A DNA stretch of 26,345 nt from JAHJTW01 sp964545545 (lineage in GTDB: Bacteria > Krumholzibacteriota > Krumholzibacteriia > LZORAL124-64-63). The first letter of the stretch is position 1; each line of letters opens with the position of its first letter. The stretch covers positions 1-26,345 of the forward strand of contig CAZJGK010000042.1 in the NCBI GenBank assembly GCA_964545545.1, written 5' to 3'. Below are positions 1 through 8,174 of this stretch, piece after piece. The notes beneath the pieces were generated by a model. The model made no database searches and was not told the DNA's origin. It saw nothing but the letters and a program-made list of their open reading frames with translations. Both the position numbers and the translations under genes were made by a program.

Positions 1-690
1 CCCTTCGGCGATGTCAAAGCCCTGGCTGCGGCGATCACCAAGAACACCGCCGCCTTTTTGGTCGAACCGATCCAGGGCGAAGCCGGCATCAATGTGCCGC
101 CCAACGGATTTTTGAAGAAGGCCGCCGACCTTTGCCGGCAGAACAATGTCCTGTTGGTCTGCGACGAAATCCAATCCGGCCTGGGGCGCACCGGCAAACT
201 GTTTGCCTTCGAGCACGACGACATCCGCCCCGACTGCGTCATCGTGGGCAAGGCCCTGAGCGGCGGGTTCTATCCCGTCTCGGCCTTCCTGACCAATGAC
301 GAAGTCATGGGCGTGTTCAACCCCGGTGACCACGGTTCAACCTTCGGCGGCAACCCCCTGGGCATGGCCGTCGCCCGCGAGGCCATGAAGGTGCTGATCG
401 ACGAGAAACTGGTGGCAAACAGCGCCAAACTCGGCCCCTGGTTCATGGACGAGCTGCGCAAGATCAAGAGCAAGAGCATCAAAAAGGTGCGTGGACGCGG
501 TTTGTTCATCGGCCTGGTTTTGGACCGGCCGGCCCGTCCCTACTGCGAGGCCCTGATGGCCGAGGGCATGCTCTGCAAGGAAACACACGAGAACGTGATC
601 CGCTTCGCGCCGCCCCTGGTGATCACCAAAAAAGAGCTGAACCTGGCCCTGGCCAAGGTCAACAAGGTGTTCAAGAAGCTGGATGGTTGA
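1..690 (+). CDS. rocD: Ornithine aminotransferase, 3' part (5' end outside window)
   Basis: This PLP-dependent class III aminotransferase transfers the delta-amino group of ornithine to 2-oxoglutarate, giving glutamate semialdehyde and glutamate in arginine/ornithine breakdown. The frame is open from base 1, so the start lies upstream and about 229 C-terminal residues are present. Visible family motifs are VEPIQGEAG, the cofactor-ring aspartate in LVCDEIQSGLGRTG, the Schiff-base lysine in VGKALSGG, and GSTFGGNPL with the conserved threonine. The C-terminal stretch VRGRGLFIGL through IRFAPPLVI matches the ornithine aminotransferase branch better than the acetylornithine or GABA branches, but that assignment is from recall of the family. 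It lies upstream of a phosphoesterase gene on the same strand. Its link with the glutamate dehydrogenase and sigma54 activator further along is inferred from B. subtilis roc gene control. Confidence 0.9.
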   Translation, partial: PFGDVKALAAAITKNTAAFLVEPIQGEAGINVPPNGFLKKAADLCRQNNVLLVCDEIQSGLGRTGKLFAFEHDDIRPDCVIVGKALSGGFYPVSAFLTNDEVMGVFNPGDHGSTFGGNPLGMAVAREAMKVLIDEKLVANSAKLGPWFMDELRKIKSKSIKKVRGRGLFIGLVLDRPARPYCEALMAEGMLCKETHENVIRFAPPLVITKKELNLALAKVNKVFKKLDG

Positions 691-764
691 CCAGGGACCC
701 GCCGGCGACGATCGGCTCGGGGTCCACTCAGGATCCCGGGCCTTCTGCGATGGGAGCGACTTTC

Positions 765-1610
765 ATGCCCCTAGCCTTCTTCGTCTCGGACCTGCACGGA
801 AGTTCACTGCGCTATGAAGCGCTGCTTGAAGCCGTTGCCGAAAAACGACCCGCAGCAGTCTTCCTGGGTGGAGACCTATTCCCCCACCCCATGAACCTCG
901 GCCAGGATGTCGTCGACTTTGAGCAATTCAACCTCAGCTGGCGCCACCTGCGCGATGAACTCCGCCCCTACTACCCGGCCATCTTCCTTGTGCTCGGAAA
1001 CGACGACCCCCACATCTTGCTGGAGGGAATTGAATCCGGCGAGGCCGACGGTTTATGGCGCTACTCGCACCGCAAGACCATAGCTTGGGATTCGTACTTC
1101 GTAATGGGCTACAACTGCGTTCCCCCGACCCCTTTCCTGTTGAAGGACTGGGAACGTTACGACGTGTCGCGATTCGTGGATCCCGGTTGCCTTCCGCCCG
1201 ATGAAGGTTGGCGGACCGACGATTTGACTGGGCGGGAGATCCGCCACACGACCATCAGGGGTGAATTGGCCGAGGCCGCGGCGGAAACCGATCTGGGCCG
1301 GACCATCTGCCTGTTTCACTGCCCTCCCTACGGATCGGACCTGGATCGGGCGGCCCTCGACGGCAAGATGGTCGACCACGCGCCCCTGGACGTGCACGTC
1401 GGCAGCATCGCCATCAGGGACTTCATCACCGAAAGGCACCCCTTGCTGACCCTGCACGGCCATGTCCACGAGAGCGTCCGTCTGACTGGCCGCTGGCGGC
1501 AACGGTTCGGGCCGACCCATTCCTTCGGCGCAGCCCACGACGGGCCCGAGCTGGCCCTGGTTTGTTTCGACCCCGATGATCCCGGGTCGGCCACGCGGAT
1601 CCTGGTCTAG
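765..1610 (+). CDS. Calcineurin-like metallophosphoesterase
   Basis: A 281-residue metal-dependent phosphoesterase; the substrate cannot be told from sequence. The metal-binding set of the family is complete: D9 and H11 in SDLHG, D37 in GGDLF, N79-D80-D81 in LGNDD (GNDD replaces the commoner GNHD), H185 in LFHCPP, and H233/H235 in HGHVH. I chose the ATG at 765 because GGGAG lies 8 bases upstream. The frame stays open back to a TTG at 687, but those 26 extra residues look non-conserved and lack a good ribosome-binding site. The gene begins 74 bases after rocD and ends 4 bases from the convergent ATP-grasp gene. Proteins of this shape are often annotated as Icc or YfcE-like phosphoesterases. 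No signal peptide is visible, so it is probably cytoplasmic. Confidence 0.85.
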   Translation: MPLAFFVSDLHGSSLRYEALLEAVAEKRPAAVFLGGDLFPHPMNLGQDVVDFEQFNLSWRHLRDELRPYYPAIFLVLGNDDPHILLEGIESGEADGLWRYSHRKTIAWDSYFVMGYNCVPPTPFLLKDWERYDVSRFVDPGCLPPDEGWRTDDLTGREIRHTTIRGELAEAAAETDLGRTICLFHCPPYGSDLDRAALDGKMVDHAPLDVHVGSIAIRDFITERHPLLTLHGHVHESVRLTGRWRQRFGPTHSFGAAHDGPELALVCFDPDDPGSATRILV

Positions 1611-1614
1611 GCCC

Positions 1615-4600
1615 TCAATCGTCCCCCTTCCCCTGCGGCAGCGGCGGCGGGGGAAGTGCCTGCGCCGCGTCGGTCACCGCCCCGATCTTCACCGCAAAGC
1701 TCGACCGTGAGGCGATGTCAGCGTCGGTGACAAGGTGCACATCCAGGAGCCCGTCGGTGCGGTAGCCCGTACGCTGGTAGTTGAATTCGGCCAGGCACCT
1801 GCTCCAGCCGTCCAGCCAGTCCATCAGTTCTTTTTGCTTGCCGGGATCATCTTCCACGTGAATCAGCAGGTCGATGTCGCTGGCCGGCCCCGCAGTGGCG
1901 TTCTTTACGCTACCGAAAAGGTACAGGGCCTTGACACCCATCTTCTGGCGATCCAGCTCCGCGGAGATCCGCTCGGCCATCTGCCTGCGCCAACGCCAGA
2001 ACTGGACGGGGGGCTGAACCACCCCCATTTTCGTAGGCACCGAGGGAGCCAATTCGCCGCTGGGAGGGGCCAGGTAGGCCAGCGCTTCGTCCAGGTCGGC
2101 GTTCAGCAACACGTGCAACACTCGGCCGTCGGCGACACCCGGCACATCGATGACCTTGACCACGTCGGCCAGCTCGGCGAAAGCCGGCAGCAGGCCGGCC
2201 AACAAGTTGTCCGAACGTTTAAGGAACAGCCCGTTGAAATCAACGCCCTCGTCGTCCGGGTAGACGGGCAGGTAGCCGATCCCCGATTCAACCAGGTCTT
2301 GGAAGAAGTGGGTGCCGAACGAGACGTCCGGGACATAGTTGCCCTGTTTGAGGGCGATCTCGATCAGCAACGAGGTGTTGTTGATGTCGGCGTAGGTGAT
2401 GCTCACCCCGAGCTTGATGTCGCCGCGGCTGCCCCAGCGCCCGGGCCCCATCAAAATGAACTGTTTTTTGGGCAAAAGCTTGTTCAGCTCCCCGACGGCA
2501 CGCCCGACCTGCTTCATCTGATCCTGGCTGGACAGCTTCCCGTATTCCGTCGGATCCACGTACACGATGTACTTGATCTCCGGAATGCGGCAGTTGGAGA
2601 TGTGGCGCTTGGCGCTGAAGATGATGTCCGATTCGGAAACATCCTTGGGGATGGGCGAGGGCGCCGCCCGGTCGGACTGGCTCTGGGGCCGACACTGCAA
2701 CAGGAAGAGGTTCTCCCCGTCATGGGCAAACTCTACGTCCACTGGGCAATGGAGGTTTTCTTCAAGAACTCGCAGGGTCTCGCGTATCTGGACCACGAAA
2801 TCCGAGTTTCCCCGCAGTCCCTCGAAGCAGGCCACCATGGGCCGGCTCTTGGGGTCGAAAAAGTTGCTGACAGGCCTGACCAGACGCCCGCCCTCCAGCG
2901 CGGCAAAGACCTGGGGAAAGGCAGGGTAGTTCATGCCTACCTCTGTCAAAAGGTCCTTAAGATCCATGGTCTCGAAGCGGTTGGTCTCAAGGTTAACCAA
3001 GTCGATCTGCCGCGGGGAGTAACGGACGATTTCCTCGATCGCCACGTTCACACGTAGGTCGGGCTTGCCCGGAACGAGCAAAACGGGATAGTCGTCGCCG
3101 GTCCTGTCCACCGCCCTGGTGCCCAGGCCCGGCACCAACCGCACCAGCCCGTCTTCTCGCGTTATCCTCGGCGACCAGCGGAACTCGTTGCGCGAGAACG
3201 CGACCCCGGCATAGGCGGGAAAAAAGTAGCGACCTATCCTGCGACCCACGACCTCCTGAATCAGAATGCCCATCTGTTCGTCGTATTCCAAGACCCCGCG
3301 CTCACGGCGATACTGGATGGGATCAGGCCCGAACATCGAGGCATAGACCTCCGCCACCGCATCGAGAAGAGCTTCAAGGCACTCATGCTTAGTCCCCTGG
3401 TTGGGCAAGAAAAGGCTTTTGTATTTGCCGGAGAAGGCCGACCCCACCCGGTCTTCCAGCAGACTCGAGCTGCGGATGATCACCGGCACGCCCTGGAATT
3501 CGTCCAATACCGCGCTTAGCCCCTTGACCAGTTCCGGAGGGAAGGAGGAGTTCTTGAATAGGCGGATGATGTTCGGATAGTCCCGGCGGACTTCGTCGAT
3601 GCTCCTGTACTTCTGGTGGAGAAGATCCTCCAGGTCGTTGTAGGAGATGAAATCCAGGATCGCATCGGAAGCAATGTACCAGGTCTGTGGAATCTTCACC
3701 GAGGAAAGGACGTCGCTTTCAGAACTGACCGACTCATCCACGCCACCTGCGGCCACGGGCGCAGGATGATTTTCGGTGCCGGATTTCGAGAGCTTGGCTC
3801 CGTGGTTATGCAGAATCTGGTGGGCCAGCAGCATCCCCGCAGCCTTGCCGCCCAGCTTGCCGTGGCTGTCCTCGCACATCACGATGCGGTCCATGACCTG
3901 GCGGAAAAAATCCACCGAAACCTGGTCTTTGGCCGTCTGCACGAAGTCGAGCTGTTCAGTCAGCAGGCGCTGGCTCAGGGCCACACGCACGCTCTTGAGC
4001 GCCGATGCGGGCAGGCCGGTCCCCCTGGCTAGCTGGTGGAAGCGCCGCAGGGCGTCGCGCAGCTCAATCAGGGTCGAACGGGGGTTATCCAGGACCTTCA
4101 GGAAGATGCTGGCCTTGTCGGCCTGAACCCAACCCTGCAACCTGTTGACGATCTCGTCCCCGCTGATGTAACTGGCCGCCAGTTCGAAGGGGCGGCCCAA
4201 GACCAGCAGGGGATTATCAGTGGGACTTCGCCGACCTGGTTGGTTGACCTCGCCGGCGCTCGTCAGAATCGGGTCGATGTCCGCGTCTATCTCCCGCAGC
4301 ATTTCCTGGCCCTCGGGCAGTCCGATCGAACATAGATGGTTCAGCATCTTGCGCGAAACCCGCACAAAGAGCGCTTCATCGGTCTCCCGCAGCAGGTCCA
4401 CCAAGACCCGCCAGTCGGGATGCCCATGTTCGGCCTCCACGGTGCCCAGTTCCCGCCATTTTTGGCCCATGTTCTCGAGCTTTTGGAACAGCACCCAGTG
4501 CCCCAGACGGTCGGCCAAACTCTGAATCAGCCGGACCTCTTCTTTGAGGAAGGGGCCCTCATCCTCCGTGGGCCGGGATTCCAGATAGCAGACCGTCAGG

Positions 4601-4875
4601 TCCCCCACGGTTTCACCTTGGACCGCGATCGGGGCGGCCAAGCACCACGGCGTCTCCTGAAATCCTGGTGTGGTATACGTCTCGTCGTCAAACCTGATCC
4701 TGGACTCGCAAACCTCGGGGTATTTCCAGCCCGGTCCGATGACCTTGACGACTTCGCCCAGTACATCGCAGGGCTTGTCGCCGTCGGCCGAAAGGGCCTT
4801 CTCGACCTCATAGAGGCAGTGGAGTTCCTTGGCACGTTCCCGCAACGCCGCCATCAGATCATCCGGTTTATTCAT
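1615..4875 (-). CDS. GAF / ATP-grasp (PEP/pyruvate-binding) / nucleotidyltransferase fusion protein
   Basis: A 1086-residue multidomain protein of unknown function. Residues about 15-135 resemble a GAF sensor domain. Residues about 340-735 are the ATP-grasp domain found in PEP synthase and pyruvate phosphate dikinase: LGGKAAGM at 341-348, VIIRSSSLLED at 465-475, LLQCRPQ at 725-731. Residues about 755-930 form a C-terminal domain with GPGRWGS (810-816) and GTHFFQDL (854-861), shared with the neighbouring gene. Residues about 960-1055 form a polymerase-beta-type nucleotidyltransferase, with FGSV at 987-990, D1000 and D1002 in SDIDLL, and a third acidic residue D1045 in LLDVHLV. The swivelling phosphohistidine domain (TSHAA motif) and the TIM-barrel PEP domain of true dikinases are absent, so it cannot be PEP synthase. 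AAGGAG lies 6 bases before the ATG, which overlaps the upstream stop as ATGA, implying translational coupling. Confidence 0.85.
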   Translation of the reverse strand: MNKPDDLMAALRERAKELHCLYEVEKALSADGDKPCDVLGEVVKVIGPGWKYPEVCESRIRFDDETYTTPGFQETPWCLAAPIAVQGETVGDLTVCYLESRPTEDEGPFLKEEVRLIQSLADRLGHWVLFQKLENMGQKWRELGTVEAEHGHPDWRVLVDLLRETDEALFVRVSRKMLNHLCSIGLPEGQEMLREIDADIDPILTSAGEVNQPGRRSPTDNPLLVLGRPFELAASYISGDEIVNRLQGWVQADKASIFLKVLDNPRSTLIELRDALRRFHQLARGTGLPASALKSVRVALSQRLLTEQLDFVQTAKDQVSVDFFRQVMDRIVMCEDSHGKLGGKAAGMLLAHQILHNHGAKLSKSGTENHPAPVAAGGVDESVSSESDVLSSVKIPQTWYIASDAILDFISYNDLEDLLHQKYRSIDEVRRDYPNIIRLFKNSSFPPELVKGLSAVLDEFQGVPVIIRSSSLLEDRVGSAFSGKYKSLFLPNQGTKHECLEALLDAVAEVYASMFGPDPIQYRRERGVLEYDEQMGILIQEVVGRRIGRYFFPAYAGVAFSRNEFRWSPRITREDGLVRLVPGLGTRAVDRTGDDYPVLLVPGKPDLRVNVAIEEIVRYSPRQIDLVNLETNRFETMDLKDLLTEVGMNYPAFPQVFAALEGGRLVRPVSNFFDPKSRPMVACFEGLRGNSDFVVQIRETLRVLEENLHCPVDVEFAHDGENLFLLQCRPQSQSDRAAPSPIPKDVSESDIIFSAKRHISNCRIPEIKYIVYVDPTEYGKLSSQDQMKQVGRAVGELNKLLPKKQFILMGPGRWGSRGDIKLGVSITYADINNTSLLIEIALKQGNYVPDVSFGTHFFQDLVESGIGYLPVYPDDEGVDFNGLFLKRSDNLLAGLLPAFAELADVVKVIDVPGVADGRVLHVLLNADLDEALAYLAPPSGELAPSVPTKMGVVQPPVQFWRWRRQMAERISAELDRQKMGVKALYLFGSVKNATAGPASDIDLLIHVEDDPGKQKELMDWLDGWSRCLAEFNYQRTGYRTDGLLDVHLVTDADIASRSSFAVKIGAVTDAAQALPPPPLPQGKGDD

Positions 4876-6623
4876 CGGGAACTCCTTCGCAGCAGGCCCA
4901 GTCCGGCCAGGCCGTCGACCTTCGCCTCAAGGGGCCGGGCCAGACGTACGTGGCGCACATAGGTGGTCTCAGCGACTGCGGGTTGACCATCCAGCCAGGA
5001 CCAATCCACCCTGCCACCGTCGCCTCCCCGTGCCGTCAGGTAGTAGACACCGAACCCGATCAGGTTGTGGAAGAAATGGGCGCCCTGGCTCGGATCAGGG
5101 GCCATGCCCTTGATGGCTGTCTCGACAATGACCTTGGCGCCGGCGATCTGTCCCCAGGTCACCGGCACACCCAGCCAGGGATCTGAACTGCCCCAACGGC
5201 CGAAACCAATTAAGACGTATGGCCTATCTGCGGCAACCAAATCCCTGTTCATATCGGCCACCTCCTGGGCGATGACCATGGTCTTGGCTGCATTGAAGGC
5301 CTCAGGCTTAAGGTAGACCACATCGTATAGATCCTCGTGCGAACCGTGGCCCAGTGCCCGGTCCGCGGCCACGATCACCCGGTTGTCCCCAAGTTCGGCT
5401 GGTGCCAGGCGGGAGTCCCCTGCCGGAACGATCATCGGCCTCATCTGCAGCAGATACAACCGGAATTCCAGACCATGGATCGGTTCTACTTCAAGGGCGA
5501 ATTCGATCTCCACCGGGCAGCCGGCCGTGCGCTCAGCCAGCGGGAAAAGCCTGCGCAGTAATCCGTTCAAAGGAATCGTCTCCCCCACCAGGATGGGGGC
5601 GAAGTCCAGCACCACCGGCCCGGATTTCAACCAGCCCATGCGCAGTCGGTCCGAACCGGGATCGTATGTCGAAACCAAATGGTCCAAAACCCCGTCCTCT
5701 CCGGCCTCGCCGAGGGTGCCCTTGACCAGAAACTCGGTTTCACGCATCGGATCCGGCGGTGGAGGCGTCCCCATGTTCACCGCCCAAAACTCGTTCTGGG
5801 TGTTCTTCATGCGGTCGTCGATGCTGTTAAAAGGAGGGGGGGCTGCGGGATAGGCCGGACTGTACCCCCAGGAAAGCCCCCCATCGACGATCTGCCGGCC
5901 CAGACCCAGGGCCAAGTTCACTACCCCGTCGGTGGGTCGAGCCGCACCGGTAGGGTAGTAGTTGAAGGACCGGGCCACGCCCGACATCCTCGGGTAAAAG
6001 CGGTCGCCGCGCCGGGCTCCGACGACTTCCTGGATCACGACCGCCATTTTTTCTCGGGTGGGATCCAGACCCGCACCCTGGAAGTAATCACGTGCCCCGA
6101 CCATGAAGGTCGAGGCGTACACGAACCGTATGGCGTCGCTCAGGGCCTTGAACCTGCCGTCGCCGTCGTGCTGGTTGTTGGGAATCATCTTGGTGGCGTA
6201 AACCCCTGCGAACGGATGCTCCAAGGCGTCTTCCAGAAAACTGGAGGAGCGGACCGCGAGCGGCTCGTGGACCTGCTCGATGAAATCGCGCAGATGGCCA
6301 AGGATCTCGGGCGGTAGCGTGGCTTTGTGAAAAGCGTTGGCGATGCTGGCATCGGAGGTGCCTTCCCTCACTATTTCAGTCAGCCCGTTCAACTCCATGA
6401 AGGCATCGAAGACGTCGGTACACAGGATGACCATCCTGGGCACCGTGACCATGATGCCGGGAAATTCGAGCCCGTCGAGCTGGCTCAACAGTTCGGTTTG
6501 AACGCGCCAAAGCCCGGAAGCCTTGCCCCCGATTCCGCCGACCCCGATCCGGGTAACGACCTCACCCGCTTCCCAGGTTCCTCGCGAGAAACCGGGAATG
6601 CTCACCTTGGGTTTTTCCGCCAT
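4872..6623 (-). CDS. ATP-grasp (PEP/pyruvate-binding domain) protein without dikinase domains
   Basis: A 583-residue protein with the N-terminal ATP-grasp domain of PEP synthase/PPDK: GIGGKASGL at 30-38, AVRSSSFLED at 123-132, and LYLLQMRP at 389-396. After it, residues about 410-545 carry the same C-terminal domain as the next gene, with GFGRWGSSDPWLG at 473-485 and GAHFFHNL at 514-521. No phosphohistidine motif and no PEP-binding barrel are present. It may bind or hydrolyse ATP, but the acceptor is unknown. The ATG at 6623 has GTGGAGG 6 bases upstream and leaves a 17-base gap after the glutamate dehydrogenase stop. An alternative GTG/ATG nine codons further upstream would overlap that gene. 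The stop overlaps the next start by 4 bases. It is best read as the second gene of a three-gene operon. Confidence 0.85.
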   Translation of the reverse strand: MAEKPKVSIPGFSRGTWEAGEVVTRIGVGGIGGKASGLWRVQTELLSQLDGLEFPGIMVTVPRMVILCTDVFDAFMELNGLTEIVREGTSDASIANAFHKATLPPEILGHLRDFIEQVHEPLAVRSSSFLEDALEHPFAGVYATKMIPNNQHDGDGRFKALSDAIRFVYASTFMVGARDYFQGAGLDPTREKMAVVIQEVVGARRGDRFYPRMSGVARSFNYYPTGAARPTDGVVNLALGLGRQIVDGGLSWGYSPAYPAAPPPFNSIDDRMKNTQNEFWAVNMGTPPPPDPMRETEFLVKGTLGEAGEDGVLDHLVSTYDPGSDRLRMGWLKSGPVVLDFAPILVGETIPLNGLLRRLFPLAERTAGCPVEIEFALEVEPIHGLEFRLYLLQMRPMIVPAGDSRLAPAELGDNRVIVAADRALGHGSHEDLYDVVYLKPEAFNAAKTMVIAQEVADMNRDLVAADRPYVLIGFGRWGSSDPWLGVPVTWGQIAGAKVIVETAIKGMAPDPSQGAHFFHNLIGFGVYYLTARGGDGGRVDWSWLDGQPAVAETTYVRHVRLARPLEAKVDGLAGLGLLRRSSR

Positions 6624-6640
6624 CGTGAACCTCCACCTGG

Positions 6641-7930
6641 TCAGATCCAACCCCGGTCCCGGCAGGCTCCGGCCACCCGCCCGATCGCCACCATGTACGC
6701 GGCATCCCGCATGGGCACCTTCTGGCGCCGAGCCACCTCATGGACGTCATGGAAGGCCGAGGTCATCTTGACGTCCAGCTTGCCCAGCACCTCACCCAGT
6801 TCCCAATAATAGTTCATGGTGCTCTGGACCTGCTCGAAATAGCTGCAGGTCACACCCCCGGCGTTGGCCAGGAAATCGGGAATCACGAAGATGTTCCGCT
6901 CTTTGATCACCTCGTCTGCCTCGGGCGTAGTGGGTCCGTTGGCGCCTTCAGCGATCACTTTGACCCTCTTGTGTATCCCCGAAACGTTTTCGCCGGTAAT
7001 CTGATTCTCGATCGCCGCGGGGATCAGGATGTCCACTTCCTGAAGGAGCCAGTCATCGCCCCGGAGCACCTCGTAGCCTAGTTCCGCGGCCCGCTTGCGG
7101 TCGATGCCGCCGAAGCCGTCGGTCACCGAACGCAATTCCTTCAGATCGACCCCGGCCTTTTTGTGGTAGGAGAAGCTGGCCTGTTCGCGGTCGTCCCAGC
7201 AGGAAACGCACACAGTCTTGCCGCCGATCCGGTCGTAGAGCTCGATGGCATACTGGGCAACGTTGCCGAAGCCCTGGACGCTGGCGGTGGTGTTCGCGGG
7301 CTCCAGCCCCAACTCCTTCAGGGCCTCGCGCAGCGTGAAGACCAACCCGTAGCCGGTCGCCTGAGTGCGGCCCAGCGAGCCGCCCATGCCCACCGGTTTG
7401 CCCGTGATGGTCCCGGGGTAGTGACCCCCATGAATCGTTTCGTACTCGTCCAGCATCCACAGCATGTGCTGGGATGAGGTCATGATGTCGGGCGCGGGGA
7501 CATCGAGGTTGGGGCCGACGTTCCGGGCGATCTGGCGGATCCATCCGCGGCAGATCTGCTCCTGCTCACGGGGGCTCAGATGATGGGGATCGCAGATAAC
7601 TCCACCTTTGCCGCCGCCAAGGGGCAAATCAGCAACGGCGCACTTCCAGGTCATCCACATAGACAGGGCCCGTACGGTGTCGATGGTCTCCTGGGGATGG
7701 AATCGGATCCCGCCCTTGCAAGGGCCACGGGCATCATTGTGCTGCACGCGGAATCCCTGGAAAACCTGGGTTTTCCCGTCATCCATCTTCACCGGGATGC
7801 TGAAATGGAACTCTCTCATTGGGCGCCGCAACAATTCCACCGCTCCCTGATCGAGTCCGATGCTCGCTGCAACCCTTTCAAACTCCGCCTGGGCCATGGC
7901 AAATGGGTTGTAGCCTTTGGTGTTGCTCAT
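6641..7930 (-). CDS. Glutamate dehydrogenase (Glu/Leu/Phe/Val dehydrogenase family)
   Basis: A 429-residue hexameric-type amino-acid dehydrogenase, most probably interconverting glutamate and 2-oxoglutarate plus ammonia. Substrate-site lysines are in CKGGIRFHP (K72), MTWKCAVADLP (K96) and the signature LPLGGGKGG (K108, catalytic); D148 of PAPDIMT follows. The Rossmann motif VQGFGNVAQ starts at about 218. The end of the second Rossmann strand reads CVSCWDDR, so I cannot safely call NAD versus NADP. Leucine or phenylalanine dehydrogenase is less likely because the length and the KGGIR region fit glutamate dehydrogenase. I placed the start at 7930, where MSNTKGY is preceded by two GGAGG elements (one 8 bases upstream). 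The open frame runs back to 8023, but through the leader. Its promoter region carries a candidate sigma54 site, and the two ATP-grasp genes follow closely. Confidence 0.92.
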   Translation of the reverse strand: MSNTKGYNPFAMAQAEFERVAASIGLDQGAVELLRRPMREFHFSIPVKMDDGKTQVFQGFRVQHNDARGPCKGGIRFHPQETIDTVRALSMWMTWKCAVADLPLGGGKGGVICDPHHLSPREQEQICRGWIRQIARNVGPNLDVPAPDIMTSSQHMLWMLDEYETIHGGHYPGTITGKPVGMGGSLGRTQATGYGLVFTLREALKELGLEPANTTASVQGFGNVAQYAIELYDRIGGKTVCVSCWDDREQASFSYHKKAGVDLKELRSVTDGFGGIDRKRAAELGYEVLRGDDWLLQEVDILIPAAIENQITGENVSGIHKRVKVIAEGANGPTTPEADEVIKERNIFVIPDFLANAGGVTCSYFEQVQSTMNYYWELGEVLGKLDVKMTSAFHDVHEVARRQKVPMRDAAYMVAIGRVAGACRDRGWI

Positions 7931-7991
7931 CCTCCAAACCTCCATTGGTTGCAAAAACAATCCGGACTTTCCTGATGACTGACCAATGAGC

Positions 7992-8005
7992 GCAAGAAAC
8001 AAGCC
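7992..8005 (-). promoter_or_regulatory. Candidate sigma54 (-24/-12) promoter of the glutamate dehydrogenase operon
   Basis: On the minus strand the bases read GGCTTGTTTCTTGC, that is GG, ten bases, GC. Beyond the invariant GG and GC they match the family consensus at the C and G after GG and at the TTGC of the -12 element. The A and C at consensus positions after GGC are not matched. The predicted transcription start near 7980 leaves a 50-base leader with good Shine-Dalgarno elements. Support comes from the activator gene directly upstream and the inverted repeat at -113/-154. Confidence 0.5.
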
Positions 8006-8031
8006 GTATTCAGCTCTGCCCAAATATTTAA

Positions 8032-8044
8032 TAACTAATTGAAA
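8032..8044 (-). promoter_or_regulatory. IHF-like site between promoter and upstream repeat
   Basis: The minus strand reads TTTCAATTAGTTA, one mismatch from the IHF consensus WATCAANNNNTTR, within an A/T-rich stretch (8020-8050) that is unusual in this GC-rich window. It is centred about 58 bases upstream of the predicted start, between the promoter and the inverted repeat, which is where IHF commonly bends DNA for sigma54 activation. Whether this organism has IHF is unknown. Confidence 0.35.
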
Positions 8045-8087
8045 TAAATACGTTTACACCTGAAGAAAATCGGCCCAACAAAACAAT

Positions 8088-8138
8088 TGATGCAAAATTA
8101 CTTCAGTATGGTCATCCGACCGCTGCCGTTTTGCATCA
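8088..8138. promoter_or_regulatory. Inverted repeat TGATGCAAAA / TTTTGCATCA, candidate activator-binding site
   Basis: Perfect 10-base inverted copies lie at 8088-8097 and 8129-8138, with centres 41 bases apart, about four helical turns. Relative to the predicted sigma54 start near 7980 they sit at about -113 and -154, the typical position for an enhancer bound by a sigma54 activator. The activator encoded just upstream is the natural candidate to bind, by inference only. Confidence 0.45.
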
Positions 8139-8174
8139 TTGGCTTAAATTCCCAAGGGAAACGCTTGAGCTGGA

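Noticed and set aside
1735..3057. 440-codon plus-strand ORF
   Set aside because: It is a shadow of the GAF/ATP-grasp/nucleotidyltransferase gene, which has clear domain motifs on the opposite strand.
7950..7963. GG-N9-GC on the minus strand as the glutamate dehydrogenase sigma54 promoter
   Set aside because: The spacing is one base short of the strict ten, and the start would fall on the ribosome-binding site. The site at 7992-8005 fits better.
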